A stretch of 64,000 bases of DNA, taken from positions 3,100,001 to 3,164,000 of the forward strand of contig NZ_CP018786.1 of assembly GCF_002025665.1 (NCBI RefSeq), read 5' to 3'. Both the position numbers and the translations under genes were made by a program. The DNA is from Chryseobacterium indologenes (GTDB taxonomy: Bacteria; Bacteroidota; Bacteroidia; Flavobacteriales; Weeksellaceae). Below the pieces are notes generated by a model that was given only the letters and a program-made list of their open reading frames with translations, did no database searches and had not been told where the DNA came from. Positions 16,545 to 25,507 of the stretch are shown in pieces (positions within the stretch are counted from its first letter, which is position 1; each line of letters opens with the position of its first letter).

Positions 16545-16955
16545 TTATTCTGATTTTGTAAATTTCAATAGCAAAAGATTGTCTTTGTACAATTCTAAAG
16601 TATTTCCGGAAACCACATATTTGTTAGCCTTTCCCATCATATCCATAAAGTTCTGCTCTACTCCGATGTTGCTGCACATCATTTTCGTAGATCCCATCTG
16701 TCCAGCTGTAAAACTACCTGTAGACGGATCTATTGTAGCCGTTCCGAAATAGTTGTTGCATCCTGCATTTCCAGTGATCTTTTCTCCTTCAATATTCAAT
16801 GTTGGAACTTTACCTTTTACCGTTTCAGCCAAAGTCCATTTTGTGCTGGCAAGAGCAGGCTGAGCTTTTCCTACTTTAGATGCAGACGGGCTTGTCATGG
16901 ATCCACATGAAGCCAATACTGCAGCTGTACATATACTTAAAAAAAGATTTTTCAT
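16545..16955 (-). CDS. META-domain (HslJ-like) lipoprotein
   Basis: A 136-residue lipoprotein. The signal peptide ends VLASC, with Cys17 as lipid site. The mature part (about residues 35-136) is a META domain: STKWTLAE, then ITGNAGCNNYFG (about 58-69) and MMCSNIGVEQNF in the centre. Family members include E. coli HslJ, linked to stress, and proteins whose function is not known. Both Cys residues of the domain are present. It is convergent with the acidic gene and shares its terminator. Confidence 0.85.
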   Translation of the reverse strand: MKNLFLSICTAAVLASCGSMTSPSASKVGKAQPALASTKWTLAETVKGKVPTLNIEGEKITGNAGCNNYFGTATIDPSTGSFTAGQMGSTKMMCSNIGVEQNFMDMMGKANKYVVSGNTLELYKDNLLLLKFTKSE

Positions 16956-17275
16956 TTTTTTCTTTTTGAATTAACCCAAATTTACGGAAATTATATTATT
17001 TAAACGGGTTGCCGTGAATTTTATTATTCTTTAACAGTTGATATTTCGAATATTTTTCCGAATTATTTTTACGCTCTTGATAATCAAAAAAGGGTTGAAG
17101 CGTTAAGACATAAGAACTTTATCTGCACTAAAGTTATAGCATTGCCTTTGTCATTCTGAAAAAATCTATATTATACTTAGTATCTGAAAACTTACTGCGC
17201 CGAGACTCCTACGGAGTGACAAAGATTGTGGATAGACCACTACCGAATCATAAGAAAATATGCAATAAAACACAA
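16956..17275. other. Gene-free spacer, left part
   Basis: No gene. It holds a worn TTGTCATTCTGA...GAGACTCCTACGGAGTGACAAAGATT pair (about 17148-17226), a text type common to intergenic repeats of this group. Confidence 0.45.
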
Positions 17276-17340
17276 TTCAATAGGAACGGGCTTTAGCCCG
17301 TTTTTACTTAAAACCAATATTCAATTGGCTTTAGCCGAAA
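17276..17340. repeat. Dispersed palindromic repeat, GGGCTTTAGCCC type
   Basis: TTCAATAGGAACGGGCTTTAGCCCG, then CAATTGGCTTTAGCC. Same family as 2955-3090 and 24101-24166, with the CAATAGG boundary preserved. Confidence 0.8.
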
Positions 17341-17380
17341 CCTACGAACATGAATACACTATTCATATTTTAAAACAAAA

Positions 17381-17404
17381 AACGGACTTTTAAAAAGTCC
17401 GTTT
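17381..17404 (-). terminator. Intrinsic terminator of pheT
   Basis: AAACGGACTTT / AAAGTCCGTTT on the minus strand, followed by TTTTTGTTTT. It lies 30 bp past the pheT stop. Confidence 0.85.
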
Positions 17405-17434
17405 CTATTATATTGAAATAAGTATTTTCAAGTA

Positions 17435-19837
17435 TTAAGATCTCAACTCAGCGTTGAATTCTTTCTGGAAAGCTTTGATCAGAGAATCCATTACTTCGGT
17501 AATCTCTTTTTCTTCCAGTGTTTTCTCTTCGTTCAATAGCTCGAAGCTCATTGCATAAGACTTCTTACCTTCCGGAAGATTTTTACCCTCATATACATCG
17601 AATAGGTTAATATTCTTAATAAATGGAGATTTGTTCTTTTTAGCTGTCTGATATAAATCCTGATAGTTTACTGTTTTATCAATCAATAAAGCTAAGTCTC
17701 TTCTGATTTTGTTGAACTTCGGAATGTCTTTGAATTTCAATTCATTTTTAGAACGTAATTCCTGAGCATATTCCAATTCAATTTCAGCGTAGAAACATTC
17801 CTGATCAATATCAAAGTCTTTTAACAAAGCAGGTGCTACTTTTCCTATTCTTACCAAAGTTTTACCTTCTGCCTCGTATGCCAATGCATCAGAGAATCTT
17901 TCGTCAGAAAGAGCAACTTCTTTGTAATCTACAGCAAGTCTTTCCAATAAAACTTTTACGTAAGCTTTAAGGTTATAGAAACTTACCACAGATTTTGGCT
18001 GAAGCCAGTTTTCTGCAACATCTCTTCCAGAAACCAGTAATGCCAGTTGTTTTCTTTCTTCATATTTATCTTTTTTGTGATAAATTTTTCCTAATTCGAA
18101 GAATTTGATATCCTGATTCTTTCTGTTGATGTTATATACTGTATTCTGAAGAAGTCCTTCTAATAAAGACTTTCTCATGAATGCCAGATCACCGCTTAAA
18201 GGGTTCAATAGTTTTACAGCATCTGTTTCGTCTTTTACAGAAGTTAATGAGTTGTTCATTACTTCATTGAAACCAAGGCCTTGTAAAGTTCTTGCCCAGT
18301 TATTTTCCAGTTCATCCTGATCGTTAGTACTCAGCTTAACCGGCGTAAATGAAAACTTCTGTGGTGCATCAATTTTATTGTATCCGTAGATTCTTAAAAT
18401 CTCTTCAATCACATCAATTTCTCTTGTCACATCTGCTCTGTAAGCAGGAACAGAGATTTCGAAACCGTTAGGAATTTCATTTAAAACCTGAATTTCCAAC
18501 GCTTTTAAGATTTCTTTTACTTTTTCTCTGTGAATTTTTGTTCCTAAAATCTGTTCAATTTTAGAAAACCTGATAATCACATAGTTGTCTTCTATTTTCT
18601 TAGGATATTCTTCCAGTAACTCTCCTACTAATTTACCTTCAGCAATTTCCTGAATCATTTTAATAGCATGAGTGATGGCTGTTCTTGTAAGGTTCGGGTC
18701 TACTCCTCTTTCAAATCTGAAAGAAGCATCGGTATTCAAGCTGTGCGCTTTAGCCCCTTTTCTTACAGCAATCGGATTGAAGTAAGCACTTTCAAGGAAT
18801 ATTGTTTTTGTTGTTTCAGATACTCCTGAGTTCTCACCACCGAATACTCCGGCAATACACATTGGCTTATCTTTACCGTCTTTGATCATGATTTCAGAAC
18901 CATTCAATGTTCTTTCAACACCATCTAAAGTCGTAAATTTTGTTCCCGGTTTTACTACTCCTACTTTTACTTTCTTATCTGCAATTTTATCTGCATCAAA
19001 AGCGTGAAGCGGCTGCCCGTACCCGTGAAGAATATAGTTGGTAATATCTACAACATTATTGATTGGGCTAAGTCCAATTGCTTTCAGTCTGTCTTTCAAC
19101 CAAGATGGTGATTCTGCAACTTTTACGTTTTCAATAACAGCTCCGATATATCTTGGACACAATTCAGCATCTTCAATTTCCAGTTTGAAATCATGAGTTC
19201 CCTCATTATTCAAAACTTCAGAAGCTACTTTATTGAATTGAGATTTCAATTGATTGGTAGAAAGATAGGCATGTAAATCTCTGGCAACACCATAGTGAGA
19301 CATAGCATCTGTTCTGTTTGGTGTTAATCCGATTTCAAAAACCTCATCATTGGTAAGCTCAAAATAGTCTGCAAAGTTTTTTCCTAATTCATATTTGGTT
19401 TCATCCAGCACCATGATTCCTCCATGATCTTCACTAAGACCTAGTTCATCTTCTGCACAGATCATTCCCTGAGAAACCTCTCCTCTGATTTTAGCTTCTT
19501 TAATTTCAAAAAAGTTTCCGGTTTTGTCATAGATTTTTGTTCCGACAACGGCTACAGGAACAGTTTGTCCAGCCTCAACATTAGGAGCTCCGCAAACAAT
19601 GTTCAACACTTTTCCGTTTCCTACATCTACTGTTGTCTTCTTCAGTTTGTCAGCATTAGGATGTTTTTCGCAAGTCAGTACTTTACCTACAACGATTCCT
19701 TCCAGGCTGCCTCTTACACTTTCAAATTTATCTATCCCTTCAACCTCAAGACCAATATCTGTAAGGAATTCACCGATTCTTTCAGTTTTTGATTCCGTTT
19801 TTACAAAGTCCTTCAGCCAGTTGTTTGATATTTTCAT
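17435..19837 (-). CDS. pheT: Phenylalanine-tRNA ligase beta subunit
   Basis: Beta chain of the tetrameric Phe-tRNA synthetase, which binds tRNA and edits mischarged Tyr. Order along the 800 residues: an N-terminal tRNA-binding OB domain (about 40-150, with CEKHPNADKL and IVCGAPNV), B3/B4 editing region (about 210-390, with GVFGGENSGV), B5 (about 400-480), the catalytic-like module (about 490-680) and the ferredoxin-fold anticodon-binding domain (about 705-800, with KFNKIRRDLALL). Full length, cytoplasmic. pheS is not beside it, as is common in Bacteroidota. Confidence 0.96.
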   Translation of the reverse strand: MKISNNWLKDFVKTESKTERIGEFLTDIGLEVEGIDKFESVRGSLEGIVVGKVLTCEKHPNADKLKKTTVDVGNGKVLNIVCGAPNVEAGQTVPVAVVGTKIYDKTGNFFEIKEAKIRGEVSQGMICAEDELGLSEDHGGIMVLDETKYELGKNFADYFELTNDEVFEIGLTPNRTDAMSHYGVARDLHAYLSTNQLKSQFNKVASEVLNNEGTHDFKLEIEDAELCPRYIGAVIENVKVAESPSWLKDRLKAIGLSPINNVVDITNYILHGYGQPLHAFDADKIADKKVKVGVVKPGTKFTTLDGVERTLNGSEIMIKDGKDKPMCIAGVFGGENSGVSETTKTIFLESAYFNPIAVRKGAKAHSLNTDASFRFERGVDPNLTRTAITHAIKMIQEIAEGKLVGELLEEYPKKIEDNYVIIRFSKIEQILGTKIHREKVKEILKALEIQVLNEIPNGFEISVPAYRADVTREIDVIEEILRIYGYNKIDAPQKFSFTPVKLSTNDQDELENNWARTLQGLGFNEVMNNSLTSVKDETDAVKLLNPLSGDLAFMRKSLLEGLLQNTVYNINRKNQDIKFFELGKIYHKKDKYEERKQLALLVSGRDVAENWLQPKSVVSFYNLKAYVKVLLERLAVDYKEVALSDERFSDALAYEAEGKTLVRIGKVAPALLKDFDIDQECFYAEIELEYAQELRSKNELKFKDIPKFNKIRRDLALLIDKTVNYQDLYQTAKKNKSPFIKNINLFDVYEGKNLPEGKKSYAMSFELLNEEKTLEEKEITEVMDSLIKAFQKEFNAELRS

Positions 19838-20042
19838 TTGTTAATCTATCTACTTATTTAATTCGTCAGATGAGTTCTAAGATTTCACCTGCTCTATTTT
19901 GAAACTTTTATTTGAAATCCCACACCTTTTCCGGTGTGATTTTCGAGCTACAAATGTCGTGTTTTTTTGAGAAATAGAGAAATTTACAAGCGATTTTAAG
20001 ATAATAAATTTTCGTTAATCCCTCTGTTACGGATTCGGGAAT

Positions 20043-20660
20043 CTATTGATCCAACGGTCTCACCAGCTTCTTAAGGCTATCAGAAAATAATACCAATCCT
20101 CCGGCCATCATGATAATATCCTTCAATACAAGACGTCCTGCTCCTGACAAATAGGGAAAACCATACTGAGGCGTCGCATAATCTCCACCCAGATTGGGTA
20201 CATATACTTCCGGCGTTGTGATCAGAAATGATAGTGTGACGAATGACATTAAAAATGTTAAAACACCTCCAACGGCTCCTATTTTAGGAGACCAGATTCC
20301 TAACAGCACCAAAAATCCGATAACAACAATCATTGATCCCAAACCATAGGAAAAGGTATACGTTCTGTTTTCCTTATGCCAGTCAATATTTTTCTGGATC
20401 GCTTTCCCTTCAGGATTTTTATACAGAGTATATTCTGCAACAAGCTTTTTATCTTCATTGAAGACTTTATGATCTGCATTTTTGTAAAAGAAACTCATCA
20501 AAGGGCTGTTGGCTACGAAAGGTACAATTCCATCCGCTTCATAATGAAAAGCTTTCAAGCTTCCAATCCAGGCCATAACGATGAAAATTGAAATTCTGAG
20601 AAAATTGAAAAAGTAATTATCCAATTGTAATAATTGGTGATAAAGTCTGTTGTTTTGCAT
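20043..20660 (-). CDS. DUF417 / RclC-like membrane protein
   Basis: A 205-residue inner membrane protein of the YkgB/RclC (DUF417) family. Visible segments: the first helix (FLRISIFIVMAWIGSLKAF, about 19-37), then IVPFVANSPLMSFFY, a helix SMIVVIGFLVLLGIW (about 108-122) and VLTFLMSFVTLSFLI (about 132-146). The PYLSGAGRLVLKD region (about 170-182) is a family feature. In E. coli rclC belongs to a reactive-chlorine stress operon under the AraC-type regulator RclR. Here an AraC-family gene lies 63 bp upstream on the same strand, the same pairing without rclA or rclB. Confidence 0.8.
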   Translation of the reverse strand: MQNNRLYHQLLQLDNYFFNFLRISIFIVMAWIGSLKAFHYEADGIVPFVANSPLMSFFYKNADHKVFNEDKKLVAEYTLYKNPEGKAIQKNIDWHKENRTYTFSYGLGSMIVVIGFLVLLGIWSPKIGAVGGVLTFLMSFVTLSFLITTPEVYVPNLGGDYATPQYGFPYLSGAGRLVLKDIIMMAGGLVLFSDSLKKLVRPLDQ

Positions 20661-20723
20661 GTGATTTATTTTTTACCAAAGGTATTCACATGCCTGCAGC
20701 ACCAACATAGACATTTTAGGACA

Positions 20724-21554
20724 TTACATGGACATTTTCGCCACTACGGATATTCCTACTTTTTCTCTGTAATTTTTAGGGGAGCATCCTACTGATTTTT
20801 TGAAATACCTGCTGAAATAAAATTCATCTGCAAATCCTAATTCTGCAGCAATTTCCTTCACAGATCTGTAGGTTAAATGCAGTAGTTTTTTAGATTCCAG
20901 AATAATTCTCTCATTGATAAGCTGAGTTGGTCTTTTAGAAAATTCTTTCTTTACTGCTTTACTTAATGTATTATTAGTAATATTGAGTTTATCACTGTAA
21001 AATGATAGTTCTTTTTCCGTTTTAAAATAGGATTCCAATAGTTTTTGAAATTCTACTGCGTTTTTATTGTGAAGCTTTTCATGAGAAACCACATTGTTTT
21101 CAATACTGCTTTTCTGTTTGCTTCCAATAGCAAGAATAAGCTGAATATAGGTTTTTATAATAGATTCCGAAAATGGATGTTTCTCAGATTCTTCTTTTTT
21201 AATATGGTTATAAAGCTCAAGAATATAATGATACCTCTCTTCTGACAGCTCAATGCCCGGATTCAGATAAATATTATTGAAGAGAAGTCCATTACAAGCC
21301 ACTTCCTCTTTATGATATTCTATACAGTAATAATCGCCATGAAAGAAAAGCATATGAATCGTCTCATTAGATTCCGAAACCAGTTTAACCTTCTGGTAAG
21401 GGGAAAGAAATAGAATATTATATCCGCTGTAAGAGTAGTTGATATCATCTACAGAGAAAACACCAGCTCCTTTCCACAGAATGACACTGTAGTTTTCCGT
21501 AGTCAATTCTGAGGGAAAATCTGAGGTGTGGTAAGGCTGTACTTTTATTTTCAT
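20724..21554 (-). CDS. AraC-family transcriptional regulator
   Basis: A 276-residue regulator with an N-terminal cupin-like sensor (about residues 1-125) and a C-terminal double helix-turn-helix (about 175-272; RSVKEIAAELGFADEFYFSR and YFKKSVGCSPKNYRE). Two Cys are visible in the sensor (DYYCIEYHKEEVACNG), a spacing that could be redox active, but nothing proves this. It is followed 63 bp later by an RclC-like gene, so it likely controls that gene and perhaps itself. Ligand unknown. Confidence 0.88.
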   Translation of the reverse strand: MKIKVQPYHTSDFPSELTTENYSVILWKGAGVFSVDDINYSYSGYNILFLSPYQKVKLVSESNETIHMLFFHGDYYCIEYHKEEVACNGLLFNNIYLNPGIELSEERYHYILELYNHIKKEESEKHPFSESIIKTYIQLILAIGSKQKSSIENNVVSHEKLHNKNAVEFQKLLESYFKTEKELSFYSDKLNITNNTLSKAVKKEFSKRPTQLINERIILESKKLLHLTYRSVKEIAAELGFADEFYFSRYFKKSVGCSPKNYREKVGISVVAKMSM

Positions 21555-21566
21555 GATGAGTCCTTT

Positions 21567-21665
21567 TTAAACACTAATGACACTAATGACTCACAAATAA
21601 CACAATTCGTATGGTTTTCATTTGTGATTTTTGTGAAAAAATTTGTGTAATTCGTGTTTTAAACA
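21567..21665. repeat. Imperfect repeat between the AraC gene and dnaN
   Basis: AAACACTAATGACACTAATGACTCACAAATAACACAATTCG is followed by an inverted partner TTTGTGATTTTTGTGAAAAAATTTGTGTAATTCGTGTTT. The two halves form a long imperfect hairpin in the AraC leader region. Confidence 0.6.
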
Positions 21666-21718
21666 AAAAAACATATTTTCTATTCTTTCAGGAATTACCA
21701 ATATTCCATAAAAACAAA

Positions 21719-21737
21719 AGCCGGAAAATTCCGGCTT
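21719..21737 (-). terminator. Intrinsic terminator of dnaN
   Basis: AGCCGGAATTTTCCGGCTT on the minus strand, followed by a T-rich run (TTGTTTTTATGG). It lies 23 bp past the dnaN stop. Confidence 0.8.
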
Positions 21738-21759
21738 ACTATTATTTGTTATCTTACTA

Positions 21760-22890
21760 TTACAATCCGATTACCGGCATTGATAACATTAAGATATTTT
21801 CATTTTCTTCAAGACCGTCAAGAGGTTCAATGATTCCTGGTCTGTTAGGCTGAGACATTTTCATTGTGATATCATCAGATCCTAAGATTGTCAGCATTTC
21901 CGTTAAGAATTTTGAGCTGAATCCGATATTGATATCTTCTCCGTTATAGTCGCAAGGAATCTGCATGTCTGCTTTGTTAGCATATTCAGTATCTTCTGCA
22001 TGAAGGTGAAGAATATTTCCGGAAAGCTTGAATCTTACCTGGTTGGTAGATTTGTTAGACATGATAGATGCTCTTTTGATCGCTCCTAACAACAGGTTTC
22101 TGTTGATTGTCAATACATTTGGATTTTCCTTTGGAATTACCGCTGTATAGTTCGGATATTTTCCGTCAATCAGTCTACAGATCCAGATGTGCTTACCAAA
22201 AGTAAATTTAGCCATATTCTCATTGAAGTCGATGGTAACGTCTTCATTGGAACTTGCCAGGATATTTTTAAAAATGTTCAGAGGTTTCTTAGGCATGATA
22301 AACTCCATCGGCTCAGCATTCATCAGGTCTGCTCTTTTGTACACCACCAATCTGTGGGAGTCTGTAGAAACGAAATTGGTTTCATTTTCTCCAAACTGGA
22401 AAAGCACTCCTGTCATTACCGGACGAAGGGAATCGTTACTTGTAGCGAATAGTGTGTTTGTCAAAGCTTCAGACAAAACTCCTGCCGGCATCGTTACACT
22501 TTGGGAAGCGTCGAATTCCGGTAATTCAGGATAATCATCAGCATTGTCTAATGCTACTGCGAAATTATCTTTTTCATCTAAAATCTCAAGCTGGCTTCCA
22601 GTACCTTCGGCATTGTCTTTTACAACAAATGTCAGAGGCTGTTCACCATATGTCTTGATAAAATCCTGAAAAATTTTAGCAGGAACAGCAAATTTACCTG
22701 TATCATCAGACTTTACTTCCAGAGAAGTAACAAGAGTTGTCTCGCCGTCAGATGCTGTAATGGTAACATTATTTCCGTCTAATTCAAAAAGATAGTTTTC
22801 TAAAATCGGTCTCGATTGAGAGCTTGATATTACGCCACTTACAGTTTGCAACGCCTTCTGCAGTTCACCACTTGAAATAATAAATTTCAT
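21760..22890 (-). CDS. dnaN: DNA polymerase III subunit beta (sliding clamp)
   Basis: The ring-shaped processivity clamp of the replisome. All three clamp domains are present: about residues 1-120 (KFIISSGELQKALQTVSGV at the start), about 130-245 (LFATSNDSLRPVMTGVLFQF) and about 250-376, with the C-terminal peptide-binding tail NENILMLSMPVIGL. Length 376 is typical. It is not next to dnaA or recF, a normal dispersal in Bacteroidota. Oppositely oriented to the dgkA-like gene, from which it is separated by about 180 bp. Confidence 0.97.
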   Translation of the reverse strand: MKFIISSGELQKALQTVSGVISSSQSRPILENYLFELDGNNVTITASDGETTLVTSLEVKSDDTGKFAVPAKIFQDFIKTYGEQPLTFVVKDNAEGTGSQLEILDEKDNFAVALDNADDYPELPEFDASQSVTMPAGVLSEALTNTLFATSNDSLRPVMTGVLFQFGENETNFVSTDSHRLVVYKRADLMNAEPMEFIMPKKPLNIFKNILASSNEDVTIDFNENMAKFTFGKHIWICRLIDGKYPNYTAVIPKENPNVLTINRNLLLGAIKRASIMSNKSTNQVRFKLSGNILHLHAEDTEYANKADMQIPCDYNGEDINIGFSSKFLTEMLTILGSDDITMKMSQPNRPGIIEPLDGLEENENILMLSMPVIGL

Positions 22891-23047
22891 AGATTTATAA
22901 AATAAGTTTCTACAAATATAATAAATACATACAACAAAGAAAAGAATAATATGGAGGAGTTTTTAACAAAGATCCTTAATTTGTTTTGAGCCTTGATATT
23001 ATGCTTAGATTTCAGCGGATATTCATTTTTTTATCAAATACAAAACC

Positions 23048-23055
23048 TATATTTG
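23048..23055 (+). promoter_or_regulatory. -7 box TATATTTG for the diacylglycerol kinase gene
   Basis: Matches TAnnTTTG and lies 19 bp before the ATG at 23075, leaving a short leader. No TTTG at -33. Confidence 0.5.
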
Positions 23056-23074
23056 TGAAAAAAGTTTGAAAATC

Positions 23075-23431
23075 ATGCAAAAACCTCCTATTTATAAAAG
23101 TTTTCTTCATGCTTTCAGAGGTATTTTTATGATGGTAAAAACGGAAAGAAATTTCCAGATTGAGTTCATCGCATTTTTTGTTAATCTCTTTCTTATTTTT
23201 TATTTCAAACTGAACAGCACAGACACCGCTTTGGTTATTATCGCCTCATTCGCTGTTTTAAGTGCTGAAATTTTCAATACTGCTATTGAAAAGATCTGTG
23301 ATATCATTCAACCTGATTTTGACAAAAGAATCGGCTTTATTAAAGATATTGCTGCAGGAGCTGTAGTCCTTACAGCTATTGCAGCGGTGATTGTTGGCGT
23401 TTTGGTATACTGGAAATATGTTTTCAATTAA
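23075..23431 (+). CDS. dgkA: Diacylglycerol/undecaprenol kinase family protein
   Basis: A small inner-membrane kinase that phosphorylates diacylglycerol or undecaprenol to return lipid carriers. Residues from the chosen ATG: an amphipathic start (SFLHAFRGIFMMV), the conserved ERN at about 26-28, then three membrane helices. The active-site segment is AEIFNTAIEKICD (about 66-78), followed by KDIAAGAVVL (about 94-103). At 118 residues it fits the family. The open frame reaches a TTG at 23066; the ATG at 23075 is preferred. Confidence 0.88.
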   Translation: MQKPPIYKSFLHAFRGIFMMVKTERNFQIEFIAFFVNLFLIFYFKLNSTDTALVIIASFAVLSAEIFNTAIEKICDIIQPDFDKRIGFIKDIAAGAVVLTAIAAVIVGVLVYWKYVFN

Positions 23432-23461
23432 AATTGGGAGATTGTTAACACATGCTGCTAA

Positions 23462-23515
23462 ACCACCCCGTCAAAAATTCTTTGAATTTTTGACACCCCT
23501 CCAGAGGAGGGGAAT
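23462..23515 (-). repeat. Solo copy of the DUF559-element hairpin repeat
   Basis: ACCACCCCGTC...GACACCCCTCC...GGAGGGGAAT, in the orientation of the right arm at 7491-7550. Both hairpins are kept, and the inner stem (GTCAAAAATTC / GAATTTTTGAC) again has its own paired sequence. No DUF559 gene is next to it. Confidence 0.9.
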
Positions 23516-23572
23516 ATCACTTCTTCAGTTCAAAAGTTTGTGAAAGCTAGAAATATTTTATTTTTTCATCTT

Positions 23573-24031
23573 TTATTTCACAGCGATGAAGATATCAACT
23601 TGTGCATCGGAAGGATTTTGAGCTTTTTCTCCGTACACTTCAAAATCTGCGGTAAATATCCTTCCTAACTCCATATTCCAGATTTTCATCCATTCATTGA
23701 TGACTAAATCTTTTGAAAGGTCTCCATTGACTGTAAATTTTAAATATTCTCCACCATCAAATGAATATCCCACCATCCCTTCAGGAATATTATCAAGGTT
23801 TTCTACTTGACACCCGAGAACTGTTGTATAAGGCTTTGTGTGGTCTTTTTCGTAATCTGTGTAGATAGAATAGATGGTATTGTCTATTTTATTAGGAATT
23901 GAATTGAGAATATCTTCACTGATCATTTTTTCCCATAATACCGGAATATCTTTTCCTGCCTGTCCATTTTCATTAGTTGTTCTTACTGAAATACCAATTA
24001 CCTTAAAAGGTTCTATTTTTACGTTATTCAT
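23573..24031 (-). CDS. GyrI-like / effector-binding domain protein
   Basis: A stand-alone small-molecule-binding protein of the GyrI-like fold (AraC effector-binding, about 150 residues). The fold's pattern is visible: a first strand KVIGISVRT, PVLWEKM, YSIYTDYEKD, the centre TTVLGCQV, GGEYLKFTVNG, and a last strand VDIFIAVK. No DNA-binding domain is attached. The ATG at 24031 (MNNVKIEPFK) is preferred over the TTG at 24055. The ligand is unknown; relatives bind drugs or bind gyrase. Confidence 0.75.
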   Translation of the reverse strand: MNNVKIEPFKVIGISVRTTNENGQAGKDIPVLWEKMISEDILNSIPNKIDNTIYSIYTDYEKDHTKPYTTVLGCQVENLDNIPEGMVGYSFDGGEYLKFTVNGDLSKDLVINEWMKIWNMELGRIFTADFEVYGEKAQNPSDAQVDIFIAVK

Positions 24032-24100
24032 TATTAATTCTTTGTTATAGAGCAAAGATAAGGACAGGTTGTGACAAGGGTATGTCAGTAGTTTTTTAAA

Positions 24101-24166
24101 GTTTTGGCTAAAGCCAATAGAAGTATGTTTTTTAGGATGAGTGGGCTAAAGCCCACCCCTATTGAA
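24101..24166. repeat. Dispersed palindromic repeat, GGGCTTTAGCCC type
   Basis: TTTTGGCTAAAGCCAATAG, then GTGGGCTAAAGCCCAC, ending CCTATTGAAT. Same family as 2955-3090, here in a 180 bp gap. Confidence 0.8.
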
Positions 24167-24213
24167 TTATTTTAGTAGTGAATTTAATCATTGCTTCGCT
24201 TTGCCCGCAATGA

Positions 24214-24546
24214 CTATTTCCCTACATAGATAAACCCTTTTTTTCCGGATTTAAAAACGGATTCGATTCTTTTGTAATCATCAACTTCATATTCGTCTGC
24301 CTGAAGAATTTCTTCTTCTGTCACCTCAAAAAACACTCCTTCTACCTGATCGTTGTCATTTCCTGAAAACTCCAGAACCGGATGGTATTTCTGACCGCTT
24401 TTTCGAAGTACTTCCGGATCTGTAATTTCAAGCATATTTAATCTGTAGCCGGATAAAATATCTTTTTCACCTTGTAAGAGTCTTCCGAAGGTTTCCATTT
24501 GAACTTGCTCTTTTTGCAGCGTTCCGTAAGAAAATAAATTGGGCAT
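24214..24546 (-). CDS. Gamma-glutamylcyclotransferase-family protein (AIG2-like)
   Basis: A 110-residue protein with the GGCT fold: the FSYGTLQ loop (residues 5-11) that binds the substrate carboxylate, GYRLNML (about 34-40), and VEGVFFEVTEEEILQADEYE (about 69-88), where Glu is the usual catalytic acid. Family members cyclise gamma-glutamyl amines or release 5-oxoproline, though many small ones are untested. Its ATG overlaps the stop of the GDSL hydrolase gene (TAATG), so the two are translationally coupled. Confidence 0.82.
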   Translation of the reverse strand: MPNLFSYGTLQKEQVQMETFGRLLQGEKDILSGYRLNMLEITDPEVLRKSGQKYHPVLEFSGNDNDQVEGVFFEVTEEEILQADEYEVDDYKRIESVFKSGKKGFIYVGK

Positions 24547-25175
24547 TATAAATATTTTTCAATGATTGGGATTGCGATTTCGGCCATCATTCCATAACCT
24601 TTTTCATTGGGATGTACACCGTCTGCAGAAAGCAGTATCTCTTTATCCGGCAGGAAAGCGGAATAGAAATCAATATAGGTCAGCGAGTCTTCAGTGGCGA
24701 TATCTTTCAATATCTGATTATAAGCAACGACATCTTCATTGATTCTTTTTTTACCAGAACTCACCACAACTCCATCTATTTTTTGAGAGAAAGGAAGAAT
24801 GCTTACAAGATAAATTGTATCGGAAAACTGTCTGGCATGTGCGACAGCTTCTTTAATATTATTTTCAAATTTTTCAGGATCTACGATCTGTACTCCATCT
24901 TTGACTGCAAGATCGTTGGCTCCGTAACTTAGAAAAACAATATTTCCATCAGCGGAATTTCTTGCGTTTAATTCGTGAGGTATTCTTTTCAGTAATCCTT
25001 CTGTGGTTTCTCCTCCTATTCCGAGATTGAAGAGAATCAGTTCATCTCCATTTCCTTCATGAAATTTCTGCAGGGCATATCTTTTCAGAATATCTACCCA
25101 ACCACCAAAAACTCCGTCATATTCTCCATAGGTAATGCTGTCACCGAAGAACAGCCCGTAAATAATTTTCTTCAT
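24546..25175 (-). CDS. SGNH/GDSL-family hydrolase
   Basis: A 209-residue esterase or lipase-type hydrolase. Block I is FFGDSITYG (Ser13), block II NLGIGGETTEG (Gly), block III SYGANDL (Asn), and block V DGVHPNEKG (Asp-x-x-His), so all four residues that name the family are present. No signal peptide, so cytoplasmic. It overlaps the next gene by TAATG, making a two-gene operon with a GGCT-like protein. Substrate unknown. Confidence 0.88.
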   Translation of the reverse strand: MKKIIYGLFFGDSITYGEYDGVFGGWVDILKRYALQKFHEGNGDELILFNLGIGGETTEGLLKRIPHELNARNSADGNIVFLSYGANDLAVKDGVQIVDPEKFENNIKEAVAHARQFSDTIYLVSILPFSQKIDGVVVSSGKKRINEDVVAYNQILKDIATEDSLTYIDFYSAFLPDKEILLSADGVHPNEKGYGMMAEIAIPIIEKYL

Positions 25176-25507
25176 TCAACTTTATTGTTTCCTGTTTTGT
25201 TGAAGTAAAAGTATTAAGAAAAAACTGTTTAAGGGAAATAATTCTCTTCAATTTGTGTGATTTTTAACGCAAAAGGCGCTAAGTGTTTATATTAATTTTA
25301 TGTTTTTGTCCACAAGGGCGTTTTACTTAGCTATAGACCGATTTGTACCCTGGTTGAATACACTTATTCGAACCATTAAGATTTTTGAAGAAGTGAAGAA
25401 TTATTAAGGTAATAGCTGAAGTTATCATTAAAGAGAATACCTTATTCATCATTGATGAATTAACTTTCCTTACAATCTTTATTCTTCTTAACGGTTTAAA
25501 AATCCGC
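25176..25507. other. Gene-poor spacer with repeat remnants
   Basis: Left part (25255-25335) has TTAACGCAAAAGGCGCTAAG and CACAAGGGCGTTTTACTTAGC, similar to 4066-4215. A possible small membrane peptide is listed separately. Confidence 0.45.
25327..25452 (-). CDS. Possible 41-residue small membrane peptide
   Basis: From the ATG at 25452 the frame gives MMNKVFSLMITSAITLIILHF followed by about 20 polar residues, one membrane helix. AAGGAAAG lies about 11 bp upstream. No family known and composition gives no support; it may be chance. The longer GTG start at 25509 is less likely. Confidence 0.25.
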   Translation of the reverse strand: MMNKVFSLMITSAITLIILHFFKNLNGSNKCIQPGYKSVYS

